Assembly: GCF_014905175.1 (NCBI RefSeq) | Contig: NC_057790.1 | Span: 19,432,469-19,496,468, forward strand | Direction of reading: 5' to 3' | Source of the DNA: Aphidius gifuensis | Taxonomy: Eukaryota; Arthropoda; Insecta; Hymenoptera; Braconidae | Length of the DNA: 64,000 bases | Part shown: positions 40,162 through 50,106 of the stretch, one piece after another | Layout of the letters: every line of letters begins with the position of its first letter | Position numbering within the stretch: the stretch's first letter is position 1 | Translations under genes and position numbers: made by a program | Notes under the pieces: model-generated | The model's input: only the letters and a program-made list of their open reading frames with translations | What the model was told of the DNA's origin: nothing | The model's database searches: none

Positions 40162-40169
40162 TGACCTTG
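40162..40169 (-). promoter_or_regulatory. CAAGGTCA half-site (minus strand)
   Basis: GTGACCTTGTCCTCAA on the plus strand, in a G+C-richer patch (40150-40235). The same ACCTTGTCC context recurs at 42381 and 33004, hinting at a longer shared element. Confidence 0.3.
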
Positions 40170-42378
40170 TCCTCAAAAATAATCTTAGTCGTTATCGGAC
40201 AAAGCCGAGGCTAGCTTCAATAGGCTATGAAATATTACAATTGTGATTTAATTTTTCCCTCTTTAAAATTATTTGCGTTATCTTCCTAACAAGATAAAAA
40301 TTATAAATATCATAGAGAATCAAATCTTTATAAAACTAGATTATATAAATATTATTTTTATCAATTTAAAATATTATTGGAAAATTTATTTATCAATAAA
40401 AATTATTATTTTTCAATTTTCTTTGTTGAATTTTTAAATTTTAATTTTATTTATTAATTAATAATTAATAATGAAATATATACTTTTTAATTACAAGAAA
40501 ATAATCAAGTATTTTCATTGGTTAAAATAATTTATTTAATTTTTATTTCTCTCTTCTCTTCCTCAATGTCTCATGTGTTGCTATGCTATTATCAAGCATA
40601 CCAATTGATGAGAATTTGATAAATTAATCCAAGAAGTTTCACCCATGCCAATTTTATTCAAGTCACCTTTAAATTACAGAGAAAAATAATAAATATTCTC
40701 CAAATACACAAGTATATATAAAAACATATTTACGTTTGTAAATTTAAAAATATTTTTACTCTCGTGATTATCAAAAATTCTGGAATTGTGCAAAGACGAA
40801 TCAAAAGCACGTGCAATTAAATAATCAAGTTTTACAATAACGTCAAAGACACGCCATCATTCTCGTACTAGATAAATAAAAAAAAAAAATTAAATTATTA
40901 AATTTTATGCTAATATAGTTTACCTTGAAGGTGTTAATTTATGGAAAAATATAATTGTTATCGTCGCGGGCCAAGGTTCTGAACCGTTGACAAAACTAAA
41001 TTTCTGTATATTAAAAAGAAACATTTATATTTTATATATATATATACTAAAGCATTTTATAATAATATAATCGAATGTGTATACGTGCTCGTTTAAGAAG
41101 CTCTCATGGTTTCCAAATGTATACCACTGCTTTGGTATCCAACTAAAATTATCCCGCAAGGCCACACACTGGCCATTGAGCATAGGACATCTCTTTATTA
41201 TTTTATTTATTCATTAAATTTGATATTATTGTGTGACCTTTACCAATATCTTAAATTATATTGAGAAAGAATATTTAAAAAAAAAAAATACTATTTAAAC
41301 AAAATTATAATTATTTCCTTTTAATTTTATAAAATTATATTCAATGAGGAAATTGTGTTTATTTTTTGAAAAATTGAATCGATTGAAAATTAAAATAAAA
41401 GAAAGGGTATTACATGAGAAGCGGAACTGAATTTAGAATTACATTAATTCTCACGGTTAAAGGAAATTCTACTTGTTTGTAAAACTTTCAGCAATTTTTT
41501 TTCATTATTTTTTTTTTGTTAAAAAAAAACTCGGCTATGTAATAGTCATACAGGAAGTCAAATCATACGCAAAATATAATGACAAGATAAACCAATGAAC
41601 GTTTGATAATATCAAAATATTAAAAAAGAGTAAGTAAATTTTTGAATTAAAAAAACATGTATATTAAAAATAAAAATGGATGGTTTTTATTGAAATTTCT
41701 TTGTAAGTTTATATTTATAAGCGCGTGTTACTTTTTTTTCTATTTCAAGATTGACCCAAAAATATTTTTTTTTTCATTTTATTTATTTGTTATATTTTTT
41801 ATTTTTCCATTTTTATTCTCAATTACGAATTGATGATATAATTAATCGATGATTAGTGATGTAATCAATGTTCAGTAAGCTGATGATTATTTCGTTTAAA
41901 TATTATCAATAGAATAATTTAATTAAATCATTTAAATATTATTATTTAAACAAAAAAAATTAAATAAATTGTTGTATCACAAGCTTGGTTAATTATCAAG
42001 TAAAATTTTGTATTTATTAGATAATAATTCAACGGTGTAATTCAAACGTCGTCGCGAAGAAAAATAAAAAAAATTATCAACTTAAAAAAATTTGCAAAGT
42101 CATGAATATTTTGAAATTAAATAATTATGAAAAAAAAAAATGAAAAAATAAGTAAAAAAACAGCTGATCAGTATATTGTCATTGTTGATATTAAATATTA
42201 ATCATTTTCAATAAAAATTTATTATTTTATAGGCAGTCTAAGCGAAATTATGCAAAAAAAAAATGTCTGATCACATAACGACTTTTATCACTGAAAAATA
42301 AAAAAAGGTAATTTTTTTATTTAAAATAATGTTTTTTTGTTAATGAAACAGTTTTTTTTTTAGTTGCCCGTGAACATG

Positions 42379-42386
42379 TGACCTTG
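42379..42386 (-). promoter_or_regulatory. CAAGGTCA half-site (minus strand)
   Basis: ATGTGACCTTGTCC on the plus strand, within a short G+C-richer patch (about 42362-42405). Confidence 0.3.
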
Positions 42387-42690
42387 TCCTTTCATAATGT
42401 ACATGTTTACAAAATTTTATTCAATTTTTTTATATACAGATATATATATATTGGTGACACTTGTGCTTAAAATTACGACGCACAAAAATAATAAATATAG
42501 ATGTCTTATGTACGAATAATTTTATACACAATAATATAAAATAAAAAAAAAAAAATAATGATAACAATAATAATAAGTAATATCGACACTTTGAACTTGA
42601 CCTCAGTCGACTTTACTGAATTTTTCTACGTCGAAATGAAAAGTTAAAAAAAAAAAAACAGCTTAACCTTCATTTTCCACTGACTCAAAT

Positions 42691-42711
42691 TTATTTATTT
42701 ATTTATTTATT
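42691..42711. repeat. (TTTA)n microsatellite
   Basis: About 21 bases of TTAT tetranucleotide repeat, running into a T-tract. Confidence 0.9.
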
Positions 42712-43485
42712 TTTTTTAATGTTGCGTTTTATTTTGTAATAAAAAAATTACGTATTTATTATTTGCTGATTTATTTGACGTACGTCTAAAAATTAATTAA
42801 TGAAAAAACAGACTAAAATTTTCCAAAAATAACACAAAAACAATTGTGTTTTTTTTTGTTTTTTATTTATTTCAAAATTTTTCCTGCAATTGCTATTCAA
42901 TAATTATAAAAAAACCTACGTTTTATTGACAATAAAACGACGTAATGTTACCGTACAGTTTTAAACTTGATCGAATCATCAGACATTAAAAAAAATTAAA
43001 TTTCACAATTAATTCTACACAAATATTACTAATCCATTAGCAAAAAAAAAATTTATATTATCATCATAAATAAATTTGTAAATATTTTCACAATCATAAT
43101 ATATATTATTTTAACCTTGAATTTAACGTATCAATTACGTCTCTATGTTAAATAAAAGAAAAAAAAAAAAAAAATTATATAAATTTATTGATTATATAAT
43201 TATTTATATAATTTTTAATTGATTATATGTACCAAGAATTTTTTCTCTTCCACAAACACGTCATTTAACTATCATTTGATAAAAAAATAATAATAATTTT
43301 TTAAATATTATTGATGACAACTTGTTGCTATTTGTTATTTTATTTTATCGATTTTCATAAATGAATTTATTACTATTTTTTTTTTTTCTTTGATTATTAT
43401 TTGACGTGTGATAATGTATACATGTTCATTTTAGTTTTAATATTATTATTATTTTATTGTATAAGTGTGCAAAAATACACAAACG

Positions 43486-43653
43486 ATGCACCAACTGGTC
43501 GCATCGATCTACCAGCAAGGTTATTATTCCTCCGGGCAAGGACAAGGCCATCAGCTGACATTGCAACTAGCTGCAATACTCACAAATGCCCCGAGCATTT
43601 TGTATTTTATATATTTTAAATTCCAACAAAATTCAATTCATCTTTATTTATAA
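43486..43653 (+). CDS. Possible coding exon, ~38 coding-like codons, unrecognised
   Basis: An island at about 43480-43605 is near 50% G+C, against a background around 20%. From the ATG at 43486 it reads MHQLVASIYQQGYYSSGQGQ, then continues GHQLTLQLAAILTNAPS with codons that mix third-position bases, as coding DNA does. After that the frame enters A/T filler and stops at 43653, so the true exon, if any, ends near 43600. A T-rich run ending TATAAG (43465) could be a 3' splice site; the donor side is weak (TTTTGTATTTT). Gln/Gly/Ser content suggests a low-complexity segment of a larger protein rather than a folded domain. An overlapping second frame (43401-43619) is also open, which weakens the case. 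Family not recognised. Confidence 0.28.
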   Translation: MHQLVASIYQQGYYSSGQGQGHQLTLQLAAILTNAPSILYFIYFKFQQNSIHLYL

Positions 43654-44750
43654 ATTAATAATATTTTTGATTATTTTATATATTGTTTAATAAATAATTT
43701 CAATATATTATTAATAGACACGTGCTGGTGTTTAGTAATGTAAAAAAAAAAAAAAATATATCTATAAATTTGTACCCTTCGTAAAATGTAAATTTAATTT
43801 TTTATAAATTTTTTTTTGTTTGAAAAATATAAGACAATATTAAAAAAACACATAGTCATAAGAAAATATGAGTTAAACTTTTGACACATATTATAAATAA
43901 AAATAAACCAAACCCGGAAGCTAAATCGACGATAAGGAAAAATATATATATATCACTGTGCGCGTGTCGTAGCTTTGATAATACTAATTTCAAGGTTATT
44001 TTTTTGGTGGCCACTTGAGTTGAGGTCAACAGAACAATAACCTCTAAATATTTAAAATAAATTTGTAAAAATAAAATATATTCTATACTCTAAATATTGT
44101 ATATATTATAGATATAAAAAAATTTTTTTTATTGGAAAAATAAAATACATAAAATTTCCCAAAAATATTCATTTGAATAAATATTATGAAATACGATTAT
44201 ACAAATTATCATTTTAATATGTAAAAAAAAAAAAATAATAAATATTTTTTATTACATATTAAAATATTGCAAAAAAAAAAAAAAAATATATTTGTATGAG
44301 ATATACCGAGGCCATCATCATAAGGATCGTCGCTTCCGGCAAATTACAAAAGATGAAAAAAAAAATAAGATAAATAAAATTCGAAAAACGAAAAAATAAA
44401 TTTCGAATTGTTGACCTAGTGTCCTGTACATGTATAACCTTGACGAAACCAACGTAAATTGTTTCTTCTTTTCACATTTAAGCTATTTCACAGGTAAAAA
44501 ATTATGAAAAAAAAAAAAATTCTATTTTGTGTTATGTAGTGATACAAAAAAAAAAAAAAAAAATATGACGAAATGGGTTAAATTTTGTTTTTATATTATT
44601 TGTTATTTCAAGGAAAGAGAAAACAGAAATAAGAAAGAAATGAAGATGAAGAGTTAAAAAAAAAAAAAAAAATTAAATAAATTAAACAAGAAAGGTAGAG
44701 AATAAAAAAAAGAGAATTCTCTTTTTTTTTTTTTTGAAGAATAAATTTGA
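43654..44750. other. AT-rich non-coding stretch with one long hairpin
   Basis: Contains CACGTG at 43719-43724 (ACACGTGCTGG), a TGAGGTCAAC half-site near 44022, and the inverted repeat at 44211-44265. Otherwise homopolymer-rich filler with no gene. Confidence 0.5.
44211..44265. repeat. Inverted repeat with 14-bp perfect arms around A/T runs
   Basis: ATTTTAATATGTAA (44211-44224) pairs exactly with TTACATATTAAAAT (44252-44265). Inside these arms, an A-run faces a T-run and extends the stem with one mismatch, leaving a small loop near AATAAA. It may be a hairpin-forming spacer or a decayed miniature element. Confidence 0.75.
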
Positions 44751-44891
44751 AGACCTTGCTATCTACTAAAGTTGTGTGTGATTGGCGATGGGCTATTTCA
44801 CGGTAATATGACCTTGTTGGAATATTCGCCACCACCTGACGGCATCGATTACGTAATTCAAGGACATTATGTCGTTCCGCTTCCACTTTAA
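44751..44891 (+). CDS. Possible coding exon end, unrecognised
   Basis: A G+C-richer island (about 44755-44940) has an open plus-strand frame from 44751 to a TAA at 44889-44891. From its ATG at 44808 it reads MTLLEYSPPPDGIDYVIQGH followed by YVVPLPL. Codon use looks coding-like, and a T-run plus TTTGAAG just upstream could serve as a 3' splice site. However, the minus strand is also open in two phases (44608-44886 and 44793-44987), as expected for any short G+C-rich island. TGACCTTG at 44809-44816 overlaps the ATG, so the island may be a regulatory element instead. No homologous family recognised. Confidence 0.22.
   Translation, partial: RPCYLLKLCVIGDGLFHGNMTLLEYSPPPDGIDYVIQGHYVVPLPL
44809..44816 (-). 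promoter_or_regulatory. CAAGGTCA half-site (minus strand)
   Basis: Exact TGACCTTG on the plus strand inside the G+C-rich island at 44755-44940; AAGGACAT follows about 45 bp later. Confidence 0.3.
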
Positions 44892-44944
44892 TCTGTCAGT
44901 ACGACAACCACATCGTCGATTGACGCTGATTGTGTCTACATATA

Positions 44945-47900
44945 TATACTCTAAATATATTAAATTATATATATTTTTATAATTCAATTTTTTCTCTATT
45001 TTACTTCCTCGTTGTATTAATGAAATTCCATTTGTAATTTTTTCATTTTTTTTTTTTTTTTAATCCTATTCTTTTTTATACCTCAAATGATATAACAAAT
45101 TATTCAATATAATAGCTCATTTTATTTTTTTCTCATTTAAAAATCTTGTATTTTGTATAGCAAAAAAATTAATATATTTTTTTTTTAATTTATTTTATAT
45201 AATAATTCATCATGATTTAATTTCTAATGAATATTTAATTTATAAATGAATATGATGAGTAAATGTAAATTAATGTGACATATGACTTTTTTATTGTTGC
45301 AATTATTATTATTATTTATTTTTTTTTATCTTTGATAATGTATTCTTAATATTATTAATACAAAGAGAATCGATATAAGCTTTGATATTGACGAGGATGA
45401 TGCTCGACACCTTATGTCACATATAATATAACTAGAGTTGAGTTTACATAAACCAAATCGTTATCGTTTGCTTTCAATTTTAACCTTATCCCTCATTCAT
45501 TAGCAACAATGAGCAATCACGTTTGTCATCCGCATGCAACCGATAATATTATTATAAAATTATTTTTATTTATTTAATATATAATCATTGTTCATATATG
45601 AATAATTTACTGTGTAAATAGTCAAAGATTTTAAATACATATTGTTATTTTGCAATAAAAATGATAATAATAATAATAATAATAAAATTTAGTGAATAAT
45701 AAATAATCGACACTGTTTAATGTTAAATTTATATCCTTGACCCAGAAAAAATAAAAGACCTTTCGATGTCTCTCTAAATCGTCGTAAGACTTTTTCCTCT
45801 TGTCACTTTGATATATAGCTACTTTTTAAATTTATAAATTTTTGATTTAAAATCAATCATAGAATTTTATTTGTTGTATATATATTATTTTATTTGAATT
45901 ATCAATGTATAATAAATTATTTTGATTATCTAAGAAATTAAAATTTGATATAAAAATTGAGCTAAAATTGTCACCTTGATTTTTATTCGGATATTATTAT
46001 TTTTTAAGTGATTGCTGGGCATCTAGGATCAAGACGATTGGTCATAATGTTAAACACATCTTTTGACCACAAATTTCAAGGATATATAATCGTTGGAAGT
46101 GAAATAAAAAAATAATATAAAAAATACAAAAACCAATATATAACATGGCCTTGTTTGACCCACGCTTTATAGTCAAAATGTTTTTTTTTATTTATTGGAA
46201 TCTTTGAGGTTTTACTTAATATATTTAACAAAGATTAATTTATAAAAAAAAAAAACATTTTATAATTTTATTTATTTTTCTATTGATGCGCTTCGATGAT
46301 GCATATGACTGATCGAATTATTGACGATGTAAATTGTCGATTAACCCGGTTACATATTGAGCGTCAATGCCAAAACACGCAAACATTCGACTATATTATT
46401 TTTATGCGTATGTGTGTGATTTGTCGATTATTCTTGATAAAAAAAAAATATAAAATAAAATAAAATATAACGAAAACCATTTGATAAAATACCTAATCAA
46501 ATTATCATATTATTTTTTTTCCGTCAGCTACAATTATAATGAGAAAATTAATTTTTGCGATATTTTTTATAGTAAATTATTATTTATTAGGTAAAGTAAA
46601 TGATGAGGGAAAATAAAAAAAAAAGTATGGTTGTGTATATAAAAAACGATAGGCCTGGATATTCTGATGTATATCAAAAAACGAAAAAAAAATTATATAT
46701 ATTGGGATCAAGGCTGAAGGATTCTTCTTTTTCGCATCGCTGAATATTTGAGAAAATAAAAAGAGTGAAAAAAAAATTGCGTAGAAGCCAAATAACAAAA
46801 AAAAAAAAAAAAAAGTAGCGACTGGACCGATTTACACTAGACATAAAATACATCTTTGCTCTACTTTTTTTATATTATTTTTAAATAATTCGTGTGTGTT
46901 TTGAAATGTCTATAAAGACATCTTCTTACTGTTGAAAAAAAAAAAAAAAAAACTTTTTAAAAACCAGACTTTCACGTCTAGGCTATAAATAAAATTAAAA
47001 ATAAATTTTTTCTGCAAATATTTCGTTAGAATATAGAATTTCAATTTCCGCGTAATGAAGATTTATATTCGTTTTTATTTTTAAATATATATTTTTTACA
47101 TTGATTGCTTAATGAGTCATGAGAAACGATAAGAAAATTATCGCATTTTATGGCTCTGTTAATCAAATCAGACCCAATGATATTGTTTGATTTTAGTTAT
47201 CGTCAATATAATTCAGAGAACCAACTAAATTGAGGTCTGCCACACATGTCAATTATTTATTTTTAATTTTTCTGCTATTTTACGAGGTCAACGACTTTTT
47301 TTTTTTTTTTTTTTTTTTTTTTCGTTTGTCTTATCTTTACGTTATACTGCCAAATTTGCAGTGTAATAAAATAAAATTCTTATGCTGACGTGATTTTTAT
47401 ACCCACGTTTGCCCTTCAAAATAAACTTCTCGTCTCAAACTTATATATTTCTTTTCATCGCACTTTTTTTGGCTCGCAAATAGACGAATAAAAAAAATGA
47501 GACAAATCAAATTTAAAATAAAGAACGTATTTGTATTTTGGTGTATATGGAAAAGGGTGAGTAAAAAAATAAATAAATGAAAATCATTGTGACAAGAAAA
47601 AGCATAAAGTTTAAATTTATTATATACTCTCGACCCAAAACCAATGGACTTTCGTCAACGAAAGTGAAAGTAATAAAATTGGGTAAACAAGAGGATGAGA
47701 AAAAAAAAAGATAAAAAAAATATTTATAAAGACAGTCTGAAGATAGGATAAACTAAAAACAAAAAAAAATAATAATAAAGTCATTTGAAGTGTCTTATAA
47801 AATTGTGCATTTAATTGTCCTGTTTATTTTGAAAAAATTTTAAAACCGATAACCGGATATTTAATGACAATAAAAGTTGTGATTTTATTTTATCTTTTGA

Positions 47901-50030
47901 AAGCAACAGATCGACTAGAAATAATTCTCATGAAAACTCCCAAAAAGTACCGCGAGAAAAAAAAAAAAACAACAGAGGTCAATAAAATAATCTTGTCAAC
48001 AGCTTTTATGAGCTTTTTTTTCTAAAATTTCCAAAAATGAAATCTCCTTTTCAATTTTGTTTATAAAAACAAAAATAAAATAAAATGAATTCGAAAAAAT
48101 ACTGTCAACAATTTAAAAAAATTTTTACTCATTTTAATTGGATTTTTTTTTTTTGTTTAAATTTATTTAGAATAAATATTATTTATCTGGATTATTGCCA
48201 AGAAATAATATGCCTTATGAAAATGTAATTTACTAAAAAATAAAGTCGTTAAAAAATTTTTTAATTTTAAAAATTTAAACTGGAACAGAGAAGAGTCTGT
48301 TGTATGTTGTTAATCTGCAAATTATTATATACGTGAATGGCTACATCGAGTGAAAGTAATAAGAATAAATAAATTTAAAAAAATATATATATAAAAAAAT
48401 TAAATACAATAAGTCAAATAATATATCATATATACAATGGTGAATGTTTAACAGTGTAATATCATCACTTTCTCTGTGATGCTTGTCTTTTATTTAAAAA
48501 AAAAAATTCAACATTTAAATTTTATTCTTATATTGAACAGATGTCTTGTGTGTGACATGGATATTTTTTTTTTTTTTCGAAATAAAGTAGGTGTTGACGA
48601 TAAAATGAGAGTCGACAATCTCAATTCAGGTGATATTCTGGTTATTTTATACTTTAGTTTTCTCATCGTATTTTTATATTCAAACAGTTGTCCCAGAATT
48701 TCAAATAATATTAAATAAACTCATCTCCCTGATTTCACCTTCACTCTTAATGACTAATGGCTATTAAAATTTTATCTTTTTTCAATATCTCATAAATTTT
48801 TGTCATTTTAATTTGAAACAGAAAAAAAAAAAAAAACATTCATCTGATTATAATAAATCATACTTTCAAATAATCATATGTGTTTATTAATTATTTTAAA
48901 TAATAAAAAAATACTTTCATTATATTGTTTTGTTTCTTTTTTCAACTAAAATTATAAATAATACAAAAAATTATATATTTTTGGTGTAATTTAGCTTGAG
49001 AAATTTTTAAAAACCAACAAAAAAAAAAATGGTATATCTGTGCTACTTTCCCTTGGCATTTAGAACAAGTTGAATATATAGGTTTCCCATATAGATCAAT
49101 AAAATTGATCAAAATAGAACATAATCTGTATAGATTAGCATAAAATGAAATCGTACATATATAAAATACAATCTTCCTCTCATGAAATATCTCTGACTTG
49201 CAAAATAGTTCATCGTCACCACGTGATCTCACGCTTTCACAATATAGCAACAACAATTCACAACTAAAATTCCCATTTCACATTTTATTTATTTATTTAT
49301 ATATATAATTTTTCCTTTTTTTTTCCTTCAAACACATTGACGTTTATTATGTATACACCGAGTGTCATTGTCCTCGCAATTCAATACGTATACTACATCA
49401 TCTCGCACTATGACATCGACAACATGTAGCTGTATCTCTCACATGTATTTTATAAAACATAAACTTACTTGTTACGTCAGTTTAAATATGAGAGTTCATT
49501 TATTTGGGGGTTGATGTCCTCAATAAATTTCAATAAATGTTGCAATTTTTATTGTATTTACTTGTATTATTTATAATAAATAATAAATATAAATATATTA
49601 ATAATTTATAATAAATTAATAATATACAAATATATTTTTTTATATTAAAAAATTTAAATTTTTATTAATTATTTCTTCTTGAATCTTCAAGTTTAATTAT
49701 TAAAATTTATCATGAATAATGACATGTCTTAATACAAAAAATAAAAAGTTATATATTAGTGTTAGAACATTCAAGGACGTAAAATATAAATATAATATAT
49801 TATGCGAATTTATATAATGCTTATCAAATTTGGGACACCAACAAGGTCGTTAAGTCTATTAGCTTATCATCGTTAAAATAATAATATCATTTTTTTATAT
49901 AATCACTTGGTTATTTTTAAAAACGCGTGAACCAATTTAATTTACATTTAGTTCAAAAAAAAATTAATTAGTTATACATTTAACTAAACGAAATTTCAAA
50001 TGTCTTGAATTAAAAAATAGAAAAATTTCT
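44945..50030. other. AT-rich non-coding stretch
   Basis: No gene seen. Points of note: (AAT)n at about 45665-45686, a 27-base T-run at 47296-47322, a small ACTTTCG-TCAA-CGAAAGT inverted repeat at 47648-47665, a possible 38-bp microexon-like segment (GTAG then GTGTTGACG to CAATTCAG, about 48590-48628), and CACGTG at 49220. The minus-strand frame at 48942-49256 has some mixed codons but no recognisable product. Confidence 0.5.
47296..47322 (+). repeat. Poly(T) tract, 27 bases
   Basis: Uninterrupted T-run between ACGAC and CGTTTG; among the longest homopolymers outside the satellite. It could be a retroposon-tail relic, but no duplicated flank was seen. Confidence 0.9.
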
Positions 50031-50038
50031 AGGCTCAC

Positions 50039-50106
50039 CATTATTGCAGATGATGAGCTTGCAGTTGATTGATTTTGTTGAATTGTCTCTTTGAATTTCA
50101 TATTAT
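50039..50106 (-). other. Candidate small exon or dispersed repeat, copy 2 (related to 36348-36425)
   Basis: This is the partner of the segment at 36348-36425, 13.7 kb away in the same orientation. On the minus strand it runs from an ATTGTTGCAG acceptor-like border to ATG|GTGAGC. One minus frame is open from an internal ATG and starts MKFKETIQQNQSTASSSAIM up to the donor. On the plus strand, ATTATTGCAG is directly followed by a 14-codon ORF (50050-50094, MMSLQLIDFVELSL). The borders are identical between copies over 16 and about 13 bases while the middle differs in length and sequence. Weak similarity continues into the A/T-rich flank on the higher-coordinate side. Splice use is inferred, not shown. 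Confidence 0.3.

Larger units (their letters stand above)
36426..43400. other. AT-rich non-coding stretch with regulatory-looking words
   Basis: No gene seen. It contains TGACCTTG at 37695-37702, 40162-40169 and 42379-42386, and CACGTG at 38717, 38995, 39792 and 40808. It also has an (AAT)n run at 38483-38508, a (TTTA)n run at 42691-42711, and slightly G+C-richer patches at about 39190-39265 and 40150-40235. Open frames such as 38730-38948 and 39131-39349 are mostly T-rich low complexity. Confidence 0.5.

Noticed and set aside
48590..48628. 38-bp microexon-like segment between GTAG and GTGATA
   Set aside because: The borders fit weakly and such short AG...GT pairs are common; no reading-frame or conservation support.
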